Assembly (NCBI GenBank): GCA_037127255.1
Contig: JBANSL010000013.1
Span: 68,282,188 to 68,346,187 of the forward strand
Direction: 5' to 3'
Origin: Persicaria tinctoria
Lineage: Eukaryota > Streptophyta > Magnoliopsida > Caryophyllales > Polygonaceae
DNA length: 64,000 bases
The notes below the pieces were generated by a model. It saw nothing but the letters and a program-made list of their open reading frames with translations. It searched no databases and was not told the DNA's origin. Made by a program: the position numbers and the translations under genes. Numbering within the stretch: the stretch's first letter is position 1; each line of letters opens with the position of its first letter. Positions 1 through 10,625 of the stretch are shown piece by piece.

Positions 1-800
1 TTCCCTCTCCTAGATGCTTATTACAGATTTTTCTTCTCTTTAATTGATTGCTTTCATCTGGAACTCATTAATGAATTATGGCTGTTTTCACTTCTGTTCA
101 TATGATTGCTGCAATAAAAGATTGAAATCTTTTACTGCAGCAATCACTGCTCGTCTCGACCCTCGTTCGTCTCCTCCCGTGGCCGACTCCGATGTGGTCG
201 AAAAAACAACCATTCCTAAACACAACTAGCCGCCAACATCATGGGATCCAGATCCGGCTGATCGCCGCTTCCAGCGACAATCTCCCCGCCGGCCTCGACC
301 CACCCCTCAAACACTACTGGCTCCCCGGAGCCACCCCCAATCACAACCCCCTTTAGTCTAGCGCGCATCCTCCCCTCCTTCGATGTTGTCGTTCCCTCCG
401 TCGGATTCTCCCTCCGGGCGGAACTCCATGGGCTCCCCTTATTAATCTCCCTTCGGCCTCCCCTACTGCATGAAAATTAATTTGCTCATGTCTGTTTATT
501 TGTGGCTCAAAAAATCTCAACTCAGAAACAAATCCAACCACAAAATTGCATGAATATCATCTTTTTTTAATCCAGTCTAACCACCTATTTTAAATCCCAA
601 AATTTTATTTTTCCTTGCCATCGGCGATAAAGTCAAGGTGTGTCCGCCCAGCCCACTAGGTGGTTCGTTGGGCACCACATCTGGATCCATGACCGCAACC
701 GTCACTGCTTCTAAGCCAACTATGTCAAAGTCAACAACTTCAAGCAAGATGTCTAAGTCACCGGACCGTTGTCAAGAATCGACTCTTAGTTTTTGTTTTA
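1..800. other. Unassigned, partly GC-rich stretch
   Basis: No convincing gene. Bases about 150-470 are clearly more GC-rich than the flanks and look gene- or retroelement-derived, but short open frames on both strands are unrelated to anything I recognise. From about 600 to 800 there is another short moderately GC-rich piece. A T-rich run follows near 841. It could be an old LINE or captured gene fragment; this is only an inference from composition. Confidence 0.3.
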
Positions 801-959
801 AAAGATAAATTTATCTCATTGTAACCTTAGATTTAGACTATTTTTTTTTTACTGGCGACCCTCTACGTAGGGTTCATCAAGTCATCTTTTGATGGATTCA
901 AGATCGCTTAGTCGATCTACTCTTTTCTTGCCTACTATAAAAAAATATATGAAATTATA

Positions 960-1650
960 AAATGATCGGTAAGCTTTTAGAGTGTCCAAATATATTATTT
1001 AAGAACAAAAAAATCTATTAATTAAGTCGGTGCAAATAAAAAAAAAACAGATTTAGTTTGCCTTATATAGAGTTGGATTACCATATTATATATTATATTA
1101 TTGCATATAATACTGCATTAATTAATTGCATTGGTAATCAAGATTCAACATAGAGAGGCCGACAATCGATTTATCATCCTTAATTCAGAGGTACGTTTGC
1201 ATTCATCTCTCAAAATAAACTAGTATTTATTAATTATACATACAAGATATTGTATAATATTAATTAGTTTCTGTCAAAAACATACAAAAAACCTAATTAG
1301 TTTAATGTTCGATCATTGTTGCAATTAGTAAGCAAGTAAGTACTCTTCGATCAATTTTGCTTATTTTGAATTTGATTTTCCTTCTAACCTTTTTGACATT
1401 GTTTTTACTTTTTAATTAGTGATTTGATGATTAATGAAGGATGAAACTACAGTTTACCATAAAAAAAACAAAAAAAAAACTACTATTCGATCAGAATATA
1501 ATAAATAAATACTAAAACACAACATAACATACATGATTTCTTAACATTTTCTTGTCAAATAAGACCTAATCGATCAATCGAACAGCGATCCGTTTAAGTT
1601 TCTTAACATTTTCATTCATATAAAAAATTTAGAATATATTGAAGGTTTAT
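960..1650 (+). repeat. Upstream copy of a duplicated AT-rich gene-flank region
   Basis: This stretch repeats, with small indels, in 1915-2770. Shared landmarks in the same order are a block near 1000 ending in AAAAATCTATTA, CATTGGTAATCAAGATTCAA (1129 and 2276), TTCAGAGGTAC, CTAGTATTTATT, GTTTCTGTCAAAAA and CCTAATCGATCAATCG (1565 and 2691). The second copy leads directly into the ATG at 2823, so this first copy is probably the promoter and 5' region of a lost duplicate of that gene. Confidence 0.75.
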
Positions 1651-1870
1651 ACAATGCCTATAATAAAACTATTTTAATAATCACATAAAATTTAATTAAA
1701 AAAATAATTTCTATAATAAAATATTATATATATATATATAATTGATATAATAAAATATAAGTTTAAATAAATTATTTTAATCATCACATAAATTTTAGTT
1801 AAAAAATAATTTATATATAATTGATATAATAAAATACTGTATTATATATATATATATAATTGATATAATT
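1640..1870. repeat. Imperfect AT-rich internal repeat
   Basis: The phrases TAATTGATATAATAAAATA, TTTTAAT(A/C)AT(C)ACATAAA and a run of alternating TA occur two to three times. No gene is visible. Confidence 0.5.
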
Positions 1871-1914
1871 AGATTATATGAAAATATGAAAAGATAAGAA
1901 CTGTGAGATTTTAT

Positions 1915-2770
1915 AGTACGTGCCCAAGTATATTCTTTAACAACAAAAAATCTATTAGGTCAGCATATAAATAGATTATTAGAAAAGGTATAATGTACAA
2001 AGAAATAAATTATATGCTAATTTAATGTTTTAAATTGAACCAAATTGTATAGAAAATAAATGAAAATCTATTTTATTTTTAATCAAATTAGGATTTGTCA
2101 TTTTATTAGTTGAAAATCCTATAATTATGGTGGTGATGAAAACTCATAAAAAAATGCTCTCTTTTAATAATTAGATAGATAGATAAATAGATACATAGAT
2201 AGATAGATAGATAAATGGGGATATTACCATATTATATATTATTATTGCATATATTACCCATAATTACTTAATTGCATTGGTAATCAAGATTCAACATTGT
2301 TTCTCAAAAAAAAGATTCAACATATAGAGGCAGTACTTGCGGATTCGGACTTCCAATTAACACGTACCCTTAGAAGTTTGATCGATCGATCATATTAATT
2401 TCAATTCAGAGGTACCTTTGCATATATTCATATATCTCTCAAATTAAACTAGTATTTATTTATATATTATACTTACAAGATATTTTGTATATATATAATA
2501 CGAAGCATTAGTTTCTGTCAAAAAACAAAAAAAAACCTAATTAGTTTTCACTGTTTAATTAGTTCGATCATTGTCGCAATTAATTAAGCAAAGGAAGTAC
2601 TTTTCGATCAGAATATAATAAATAAATACTAAAACACAAAAATTACACACAGTACATGTGAAATTAGATTTAATTTTGTGAAATAAACCCTAATCGATCA
2701 ATCGGGGATATCATCCGTTTAAATTTGATAACGATTTCATACATATATGAAAAATTTAGAATTGAATGTT
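1915..2770 (+). repeat. Downstream copy of the duplicated gene-flank region
   Basis: Partner of the 960-1650 copy. It ends about 50 bases before the ATG at 2823 and therefore probably carries the promoter and 5' UTR of the acidic repeat-protein gene. Confidence 0.75.
2172..2216. repeat. TAGA tetranucleotide microsatellite
   Basis: Run of TAGA units with a few TAAA and TACA interruptions, seen directly in the sequence. Confidence 0.9.
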
Positions 2771-2822
2771 TATATATAAATAATGTGCATTAATATATAA
2801 AATAATTTGATGTAGGTATAGG

Positions 2823-3723
2823 ATGGATCCGTTGTGCTGTTGGCCTGAATTGAGCGAAGGATTTCCACCAGTTCCGGAAGATATAGACGATTACAGTATT
2901 TGGGCGGGAGAAATGTGTTGGATTGAAGACTTCTTTGGTGAAGGTGAAGGTGAAGGTGAAGCTGAAGATGAAGGGGGCGATTTTCCGATATGCCAAAAAT
3001 ACGGAATCGGAAAAGTGTTGAAAGAGCCAATCAAACTCGTCAAGGAAGATGAAGATGAAGATGAAGGTTCTGAAGAGGGGGAATTTCCGAAGTGCAGAAA
3101 ATATGGAGTTGGAAAGGTTTTGAGAGAGCCATTAATCAAGCATAATGTCGAGGAACAGGAGCATATGGGTATGACTTGCAAAAGAACCGGAGTCGGAAAG
3201 GTGTCGAAAGCGCCAATCAAGGAAGAGGAAGATGAAGATGATGAAGAGGGCGAATTTCCAAAGTGCAGAAAATATGGAGTTGGAAAGGTTTTGAGAGAGC
3301 CAATGAAGCTGCATAATGCCATTAATCAAGAAGCCTGAATTGGAGAAGATGAAGATGAGGAGTCGTCGAAGGCTGATTTTCCGAAGAGGAGGCGGGTTGT
3401 AGAGTTGAGCAAGGAAGAACAAGAGTCAAAGATGAGAGCTACTCAAGCAAAGCTCCGTCAGAGTTACCAACAAACTTGTAAGTGAAAGTGCCCGCCCTAC
3501 TTTATATATCTTTCACTAGCTATGATATATATACTGCATAAATTAAGAACCTTCACATGTGTTTATTATTATATATAATAATGTATTTGTTTCAATTCAT
3601 GTACGTACAGTGCCAATCAGACATTCTAAAGTTGTGGATGTTGTGAGCGCTCCAACAAAAGCGCGGGAGCGAACAACAGGAAGAAACCATCAAAGTCCGG
3701 TACAGTGCAGCAAAGGATACTGA
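2823..3723 (+). pseudogene. Acidic repeat-motif protein gene with an in-frame TGA
   Basis: The ATG at 2823 opens a 171-codon frame rich in Glu and Asp. After a leader it contains a motif of the form (D/E)FPKCRKYGVGKVLREP, seen four times: near residues 58-75, 88-105, 119-131 (shorter, TCKRTGVGKVSKAP) and 146-163. GVGKV and LREP are the most constant parts. Runs of Asp/Glu separate the motifs. A TGA at 3336-3338 stops the frame, but the same frame stays open beyond it to 3477 and continues the same style (acidic run, then DFPKRRRVVELS). A GTAAGT donor follows at 3478, and an acceptor at 3609-3610 leads to a second exon ending at 3721-3723 or, in another frame, near 3774. I do not recognise the family. 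It may be a recent pseudogene, a truncated but functional protein of 171 residues, or a TGA readthrough case; the first is the simplest. Confidence 0.6.
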
Positions 3724-4049
3724 GGAAGATACAAGCTATGAAGTCGAAGAAAGCTACTGTACGTTGTGGAATTAGCTAGCTAGATCGAGCCCTGAAATCA
3801 GCTACACATCCTCAATTCGATGGCATGATGACATCTCGTCTCAGCAGAACAAGGCTAGCTAGGTATTAATGATAGCAGTATACAGTAGGCCGGTGTTATC
3901 ACCTTGCGAGATCGAGTAACTACTAATTAAACAATCTGTGAGTCGCAGTGAAAGAATTGAAAATGTTTCATTTCATGAATGTTCAAATGTAATTACAAGC
4001 AGTTTAGCAGTATACCTTTTGTGTTTGAAAATGTTCAAATGTTTCATCA

Positions 4050-4740
4050 ATGTGTAATTGAAAATGTTTGTGGGATCGGCTTTCTTCCATCAAAGTCTAC
4101 TAGCTTGTTTGAGACTTTTTGTTGATTTCAAACATGAGCTGAGAATGCTAGCTTGCTCTCTCTGGTTCCACTCTAAGCAGCATATATGAATATTGTTAGC
4201 TTGTTTTTACTTTATTTCCTAATTGTTGACCTATATTAAGGTTTAATCTCTATTTATAAGCTAAGGTAACTTCATTTTTAGTACTATTCAATGAATCAAT
4301 GGTCTTCTTTATATACATTACCTCACTAGCTCAGTGTTACATCCTTTTTCAACGATATCCCAATTCACAAGCACTAGCTTGGTGTGAATGACAAGTCCGG
4401 TGATGATGAATATATATAAATTGAGAAGATTGAATTAGGGATATATATATATGGGCCATCAATTATATATATGATAAATTAATGTGATGCAATGTCATCT
4501 TCTTTGTCTTTTTCTTAATTATATACGAAGTGTTGTTTACATTATTAAAGTAACCCGAGAAATATAATTCTCTTTAATTTCATTAGTTACGTTCTTGAAT
4601 TTTGTTTGTAATCCTCATGTCTCTTTGGAATCAAGAGCCAAATGTACAAACATGATGTTCTGGTTTTCTTTATGTTTATGGATCAAGCACTTCTTCCTGC
4701 TCTCACCCTTAAATTCGAGTACTGTGAAAGGGTAAATACT
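4050..4740 (+). pseudogene. SUMO-like gene copy A: intron remnant
   Basis: This stretch matches, in the same order, the first introns of the SUMO-like copies at 10.6 and 20.1 kb. Shared phrases are AATGTTTGTGGGAT, AAGGTTTAATCTCTATTTAT, ATCCTTTTTCAACGATATCCC (imperfect in the others), AGAAGATTGAATTAG, GCAATGT(T/C)(G/A)T, AATCAAGAGCCAAATGTAC and CTTCTTCCT. No exon 1 or exon 2 is left here. The copy is cut on its right by a copia fragment, and an exon 3-like piece resumes at 6300. Confidence 0.7.
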
Positions 4741-4909
4741 AAATATACAATTCGAACAAAATCAGATAGTTACAGAAGAACATGATCAATCTAGGACCAT
4801 GTTGTAAAATCAAAATTATATGACTAATTAAACTAGGGCCACGTTGTAAAATTGAAAATATACCTGCACTACACGTACATTCTCGAATCATTGTATGGAT
4901 GGTTAAGTG

Positions 4910-5060
4910 TGTTGGGCCTATTCTGAGATGGGCCTTTTGTGTTGTGTAATGGGTCTAAGCCCCATTTGTGTATAAATACCCCTTCCCTCCCCTTTTATAC
5001 AATTGAATGAAAGTTTACAGATTTTCCTCTCTTTCTCCTCTCTTCTCCAATCTGGATTCA
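4910..5060 (+). repeat. 5' LTR of a Ty1/copia fragment
   Basis: Starts TGTTGGGCC, ends GGATTCA directly before a primer-binding site, and contains a TATA-like TATAAATACC at 4972. TG...CA ends and about 151 bp length are normal for a short copia LTR. No matching 3' LTR is present. Confidence 0.7.
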
Positions 5061-5072
5061 TGGTATCAGAGC
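5061..5072 (+). other. Copia primer-binding site
   Basis: TGGTATCAGAGC, the usual plant copia site complementary to initiator Met tRNA, sits directly after the LTR. Confidence 0.85.
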
Positions 5073-5169
5073 AAAGGTTCTAGATCTTGGAGTGATTTTC
5101 GTTTTTCGATTGAAGTTCATCCATCTGTGTTCGTTAGTGCTTGCTTTTGTTTTGTGATTTGTTGCAAAA

Positions 5170-6289
5170 ATGGCGAATGATGAAATTCGTATCGATCCCA
5201 ATAATTCGTTCTATCTTCATCCTAGTGATAGTTCAGGAACCGTGCTTGTTACACCGGCGTTTGATGGCCGGAATTTTGGAGAGTGGAGGCAACCTGTACT
5301 GATTTCCTTGTCAACGAAAAACAAGCTCGGCTTCTTGAACGGAGAAGTGCAGCGGCCAAATCCGGGGTCTTTGAGAGCTCAGTCATGGAAAAGGTGCAAT
5401 GATATGGTGAGTGCATGGTTCTTGAATAGCCTAAGTGCAGAGATCAAGCGGAGTGTCATTTACAACGAAACAGCTCAAGCAATTTGGCGTTCTCTAGAGT
5501 CTATATATGGAGAGCTTGGAGGAACGCAGTTGTTTTCGATCAAGAAGGAGATCGTTCGTGTAGAGCAAGGTTCGACTCCTTTTCCTTCCTATTTCACTAC
5601 GATCAAAGCTCTTTGGGATGAATTGGATAGTGCGTGAATTGCATGTTTGCACTTGTGGCACTGTTAATGAGATGTTGAAATATGTTGAGGATGAGAGGTT
5701 GATTGAGTTGCTTATGGGATTAAATGAGTCATTCTTGAATGCGAGAGGATCTGTGCTCATGATGGATCCATTGTCGAGCATAGATCGTGTGTATTCCCTT
5801 ATATGATTGAGGAAGAAAATCAAAGGGATTCTAAACGAGGTGTTGAAGTGAACGAAGGATTGTCGTCACTTGTTACCACTCAGGCCTCATCTAAGGCTTG
5901 GTCTATAGGAGATGGGGTATCGATGTATGTCAAGACCAATGGATCTCAATCAAAGGGGAATTTTTCTGGAAATTCGCAGAATGGAAGAGGAAAGAGTAAC
6001 ACTGAGAAAAGGCCTCTATTCTTCTCTAATTGCAAGAAAACAAATCATACGGTAGGCATATGCTTCTTTCTGATCGGATTTCCTCCTGGCTATGGCAAAG
6101 ATAAGGAGAAAAAGTCCATGGGAGATAGCAAAATTGTTGGGACAGTTGCTTAAGGGAGTAATTCTGATTTCTCTCCATCACAGTTAGCTCAGATCATGAG
6201 TTTGCTTCAAAGTGTAGGGGTTGGTACACATGACAAGCAATCTTCCGTCGATGATTTTGCAGGATTTTCAGGTAGCTCTCTTGCTTCTT
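5170..6289 (+). pseudogene. Broken copia gag gene
   Basis: The first frame (5170-5637, 155 codons) is a copia-type gag: an N-terminal stretch with FDGRNFGEWRQPVLISL, then AIWRSLE and LFSIKKEI. A frameshift near 5630 moves the reading to the frame at 5618-5806 (CTCG motif, LLMGLNE). A stop at 5804 and then 5803-6153 follow, with a degenerate zinc-knuckle region. Reading decays by about 6289, and no protease, integrase, reverse transcriptase or 3' LTR follows. In a live element gag forms the virus-like particle; this one cannot. The 5 bp before the LTR (AAGTG, 4905-4909) also occur at 6290-6294 just after the decayed gag, which may be a target-site duplication around a truncated insertion. Confidence 0.8.
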
Positions 6290-6299
6290 AAGTGCTTGC

Positions 6300-6560
6300 T
6301 TGGATAGTTGGGGTGCTTTAGAGGTTGGGCTGCATTGGCTAGAACTGTAGAAGTGTTGCCATAGAATAATTAGATCTTACCTCTTTTTCGGAAGCCATCA
6401 ACTATATGCAGGAAAGTAAAGATAATGTTGATTAGAGAACCGTTCAGTTACAATATCTTTAGATTCATTGTATTAGCTCAAGTCTTTGCCATTACTTGTT
6501 GTGTAAACTGCATTACTTTTCATAGATTATGAACTAAATTACACTAATTTCCCATTTGTT
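6300..6560 (+). pseudogene. SUMO-like copy A: exon 3 tail and 3' flank
   Basis: Matches the 3' end of the other SUMO-like copies: GCATTGGCTAGAACT (shared with 9378), CAGTTACAATATCTTTAGA, TCAAGTCTTTGCCATTACTT and TAGATTATGAACTAAATTAC. The coding remnant before it has a stop where the 9.3 kb copy reads through. Confidence 0.75.
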
Positions 6561-7068
6561 TTTTGGTAGAGAAAGGTAATGATTATAAATCTAGTCCATA
6601 TTTAAATTAAGATTCATTAGTCAATATTTTAACCATTACCCTCCTTTCTCCATTTTTCACATCAAATTTGTATGAAGATTACCATGATGATTATGATCAC
6701 CTCTCCTCATTCCTTAAGCTTAGCTTCTTAAGTCTCGTTTTTACCTTGCATACAACTAGCTACAGTTGTCATTTCATTCTCCCTTTGTTACTTGCTTTTC
6801 TTTGGCATGTAATAAGCCCTTACGCATGGATATCACGTGACCTCTGTTGTACTATATATAGTCAGTTGTCACCTCCCAATGATGTAGGGCTTTGATGATC
6901 ATCAAATGCAGCTCCTGCTGCTAGCCGCCTCTGAAAAACTTCCATTTTGATCAAACACATTAATGAAACAGTGACTATGGTTCACTGATTTTCCTTGATA
7001 TAGTGTTACCTTGTGTATGAATCTTGTTGTTTGCAGGGTGATTGAACCTTAATCATTCATATTTATCA
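6560..7068 (+). repeat. Probable 5' LTR region of a second copia fragment
   Basis: Lies directly before a copia primer-binding site and ends TTTATCA. A TATATATAG box occurs near 6853. The left end of the LTR cannot be fixed because no second copy exists here. The ORF at 6668-6895 is not a recognisable protein. Confidence 0.45.
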
Positions 7069-7080
7069 TGGTATCGGAGC
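7069..7080 (+). other. Copia primer-binding site (variant)
   Basis: TGGTATCGGAGC, one base different from the usual plant copia site; a gag frame follows at 7134. Confidence 0.7.
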
Positions 7081-7133
7081 ATCGGGCTCACGATCAGATC
7101 TTATTTCCGCTAAGAAAATAGTTAGAGAAGAAG

Positions 7134-7740
7134 ATGTTTAGTGGTTATAATAGTCAGGCTCCAGGTGATGGAGGAAATGGCAGTGACGGCAACACTCAAG
7201 GTAACTTAAATGATCCTTTATTCTTGTATAATTCAGACCATCCGGGATCTCAGTTGGTGGTTGTGTTATTTGATGGAACTAACTTCATGACATGGAGTAG
7301 AGGCATAATGATGGCGTTGGGGGCTAAATGTAAGCTTGTGTTTATAACTAGCAATTGTGTGAAACCAACTGAGGGAGGGATTGATTTACAGAGGTGGACA
7401 AGGGCAGATATCATGGTCAGATGTTGGATTTTGAATTCAATGAGTAAAAACATTGTTGAGGGATTGATATTTGTTGATTCCACCAAGTAGTTGTGGGATG
7501 AAATCACAGAGAGGTATATTCAAACTAATGTTCCCTTGATTTTTCACATCAAAAGAACGTTGAACAATATGAGTCAAGAAAATATGAGCTTAGAAGAAGC
7601 GCTGGGATGAGCTTCAAGTGTTAGAAAAGATGCCAGAATGCTCATGTGGAGCTATGAGAACTTGTTCTTGTAATCTTGCCAAATAGATTAATGAAATCGA
7701 GTCTAAGAACAGGTTGATGCAACTGCTAGCTGAGACCTGA
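7134..7740 (+). pseudogene. Broken copia gag gene, second fragment
   Basis: The frame from 7134 (118 codons) contains the copia gag phrases NDPLFLYNSDHPG, VLFDGTNFMTWSRGIMMALG and MVRCWILNSM. These closely resemble the minus-strand gag at 52.0-52.6 kb ([31 protein letters not shown]), so the two elements are related families. A TAG at 7488 interrupts, and more stops and shifts follow to about 7740, where recognisable gag ends. Protease, integrase and most of the reverse transcriptase are missing; the element jumps to its RNase H end near 8120. Confidence 0.8.
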
Positions 7741-8110
7741 AGATGTTCTTCGCTTACTGTTGGCCTCGACGCCGACACCAGAACCCCCGATGTCGAGACC
7801 GGGAGCCTAGTTTCTCATATGGGCCGAAAATAACCTAAGTGTGGAACTTCTTTTGTTACTATTTTTAGAGACCTTCTTTACTTAATTTATTTTAGGTAAT
7901 TTTGGGGGTTTAATTAATTATTCTTTTATTTATTATTTTTATTCTAGAATTCAGCCCTAGGGATCTATATTAATCGGCTGATCTTCCATTGTGAAACTCA
8001 ACACATTATTCCTTGAATGAAAATCAGCCCTAGTGACACACAATGACAAGTCTCTAATTCTTAGCCAGAGAAAGTTTTGTTCAGAAATTATAAAGGAGGC
8101 AAATCTTGAA
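7740..8110. other. Unassigned junction inside the copia remnant
   Basis: Between gag and RNase H remnants. No copia protein is recognisable; probably internal deletion scar plus drifted sequence. Confidence 0.4.
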
Positions 8111-8119
8111 GACAACAAG

Positions 8120-8790
8120 ACTTGTGTTACACCTTTAATTTGCTTATTAATTTCAAATTGCAATCTTCTGATCATAGCAATTTAATTTTTGATCCCACTA
8201 GTTATAGAAGTTTAGTTGGAAAATTGAGTTACTTGAGAAACACTCGCCCAGATATCTCGTTTTCAGTACAAGTGCTTCAGATGTCAATCATCAAGCTGCT
8301 CTTCATCACTTAATCAGATACATCAAAGGGACTATGCACTATGGGATCAAGCTACAACAAGGTTCATTAATTAAACTGCAAGCCTTCTCATACAGTGATT
8401 GGGCTTCCTGTCCAATTTCAAGGAAGTTTGTCACAGACTATATGGTATTGTATGGAAGCAATCTTATCTCATGGAAATCAAAGAAACAACCAACTGTGTC
8501 AAGGAGTTGTTCTGAAGTTGAGTATAAAGCTATGAATCAAGCAGCTACATAAGTAACATGGTTGGTCAATTTACTCATGGAGCTTGGTGAATCTTATTTG
8601 AAGACAGTAACCCTCAATTGTGACAACAAATCAGCACTTCAAATAGCAAGGAATCTAGTCTTCCATGAAAGAACCAAAATTATCTGCACTATGGGATCGA
8701 CTGTCACTTCACAAGGGAGAAAGTTTTAGAAGGCCTTCTTCAACTCAGCTATCTGCCTACTCAAAATCAGCTCGCTGATGTTTTGACCAA
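8120..8790 (+). pseudogene. Copia RNase H remnant
   Basis: Three stop-broken frames together show the C-terminal end of copia pol. They are YRSLVGKLSYL.NTRPDISF (8122-8313), then a YSDWASCP...LISWKSKKQPTVSRS segment (8334-8552, the D of the RNase H core and the SKKQ motif), then NCDNKSAL and FHERTK further on. Frameshifts at about 8300 and stops at 8550 and 8730 make it non-functional. It is the 3' half of an internally deleted element. Confidence 0.85.
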
Positions 8791-8861
8791 AATTATCCCA
8801 GCTACACATCACATAGAGTTATTAACAAAACTGGGAATGAATCTCGAAGACCATTCTCTAG

Positions 8862-9265
<404 letters not shown>

Positions 9266-9329
9266 TTCTGAGTTTTTATTCGAGCTTTCATGGCTTCCTC
9301 TTGCTCCCTCTGAATCTGATTCTCAGATT

Positions 9330-9600
9330 ATGAAACGTCTAATTGGAGGCAGTTGGGGGTGCTTTGGAGGTTGGGGTGCATTGGCTAGAACTATAGAAGT
9401 GTTGCCATAGAATAATTAGATCCTACCTCGAACTTTTTCAGAAGGCATCGGATATATGTAGGCAAGTAAAGATAAGGCTGATTAGAGAACCGCTCAGTTA
9501 CAATATCTTTAGATTCATTGTATTAGCACAAGTCTTTGCCATTACTTCTTGTGTAGACTACATTATTTTTCATAGATTATGAACTAAATTACACTAGGTT
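9330..9600 (+). pseudogene. SUMO-like copy D: exon 3 tail and 3' flank
   Basis: Reads ...RLIGGSWGCFGGWGALAR and so on to a TAG at 9408-9410, followed by the same 3' flank as copy A (TTAGAGAACCGCTCAGTTAC, AAGTCTTTGCCATTACTT). The GG-Ser-(Trp/Cys) pattern matches the C-terminal diglycine site of copy C, with a longer tail after it. Upstream exons are gone, replaced by the copia LTR. Confidence 0.65.
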
Positions 9601-9725
9601 GATTCAATTCAACCTTACTATTTACTAAATTGTGTTATGTGAATATCTCCGGCATGGTGGTTTTCCTGGCTCCTCGCTTGAGGAACACATCTTGTATTAA
9701 TTCTCCTCAATACCAATGTAAATTC
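9601..9725 (-). pseudogene. Degraded 3' end of the co-duplicated small acidic gene
   Basis: GTTTTCCTGGCTCCTCGCTTG and ACATCTTGTA resemble the 3' end of the minus-strand gene at 13,875 (complement of its SSSQEDK-stop end). The match is short and weak, but its position after a SUMO-like 3' flank is the same as in the other copies. Confidence 0.4.
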
Positions 9726-10450
9726 ATTGAAATTCTTCAACAATAGGACAAGTTTGTTATATTCATACACAAATTAAGTTATAATTAAATTAAATTGGAT
9801 GTTTTGCTATAATTAAATCAATGTTTAATTTAAACACGTTATTTTTAAGTTAAGTTAAAATTCATGTCATACATAAATGTTAAACTTACACTAGTTTACA
9901 TTTTAAGTTAGGTTAAGCTTAAATGTTAAACTTCATATTTCAATTAAACTTGTTTGCATTTTTTAAAATTTTCTTAAAATTCATGTTCATCTCGTTGTAT
10001 GAAATTATTTCACAATTTGCATAAAGTTTAAGGATAGCTAAAAAGCCTAAAATTAAAATTGCTTTAAATAGAGAGTATATATAGTATGTAATAAATGCAG
10101 AAATTTGTAAAATAGAGAAGCTATTGTAGTTGAAGTATAATTTTTTTTTAGAGATTTTGATAATTTTTTTCCTTCTATTTTAAAGAATTTTTAAAGGAGC
10201 CGTTGAAGATGATCTTAGAGCATCTCTAAACACTTCTCTAAAAAAGAGGCCTAAATATTAAAATCTCTATAAAAATAATTATATACCAACTTCACAAATT
10301 TTTGCATTTATTATTTACTATAGTAAATATAGAAATTTATAATATAATAAATACGTTTATTATATCTCTCCATTAATTAAAACATGTCATTAATGTATAA
10401 AAGCGTTTTACTGCAAATTTCTAAAAGTCCATATATTATCGGACGGAGGA
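9725..10450. other. AT-rich intergenic stretch, no gene
   Basis: No coding frame of note. Repeated TTAAGTTAAGTTAAA-like phrases, GAGCATCTCTAA near 10,220 and a Stowaway-like half end (GGACGGAGGAAGTA, 10,440-10,453) suggest old MITE debris. Confidence 0.5.
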
Positions 10451-10625
10451 AGTACTATTGTAGTATTACAATAAAAATTAAAAATCCCCATTAAACATTT
10501 GTTTCAAGACATCCAACAATGGTGTCTCTAATATTTGAACCAACATCTGAGTCGGTTTTACCCTCTCCGTCTCTCCTCCCGCCCTCTCTGAAAAAGCCTG
10601 CATCTTTACTGGAAAGTATCCAACA

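Noticed and set aside
2891..3322. 143-codon minus-strand frame rich in Ser
   Set aside because: Exact antisense of the acidic repeat gene; poly-Ser arises from the complement of Asp/Glu codons.
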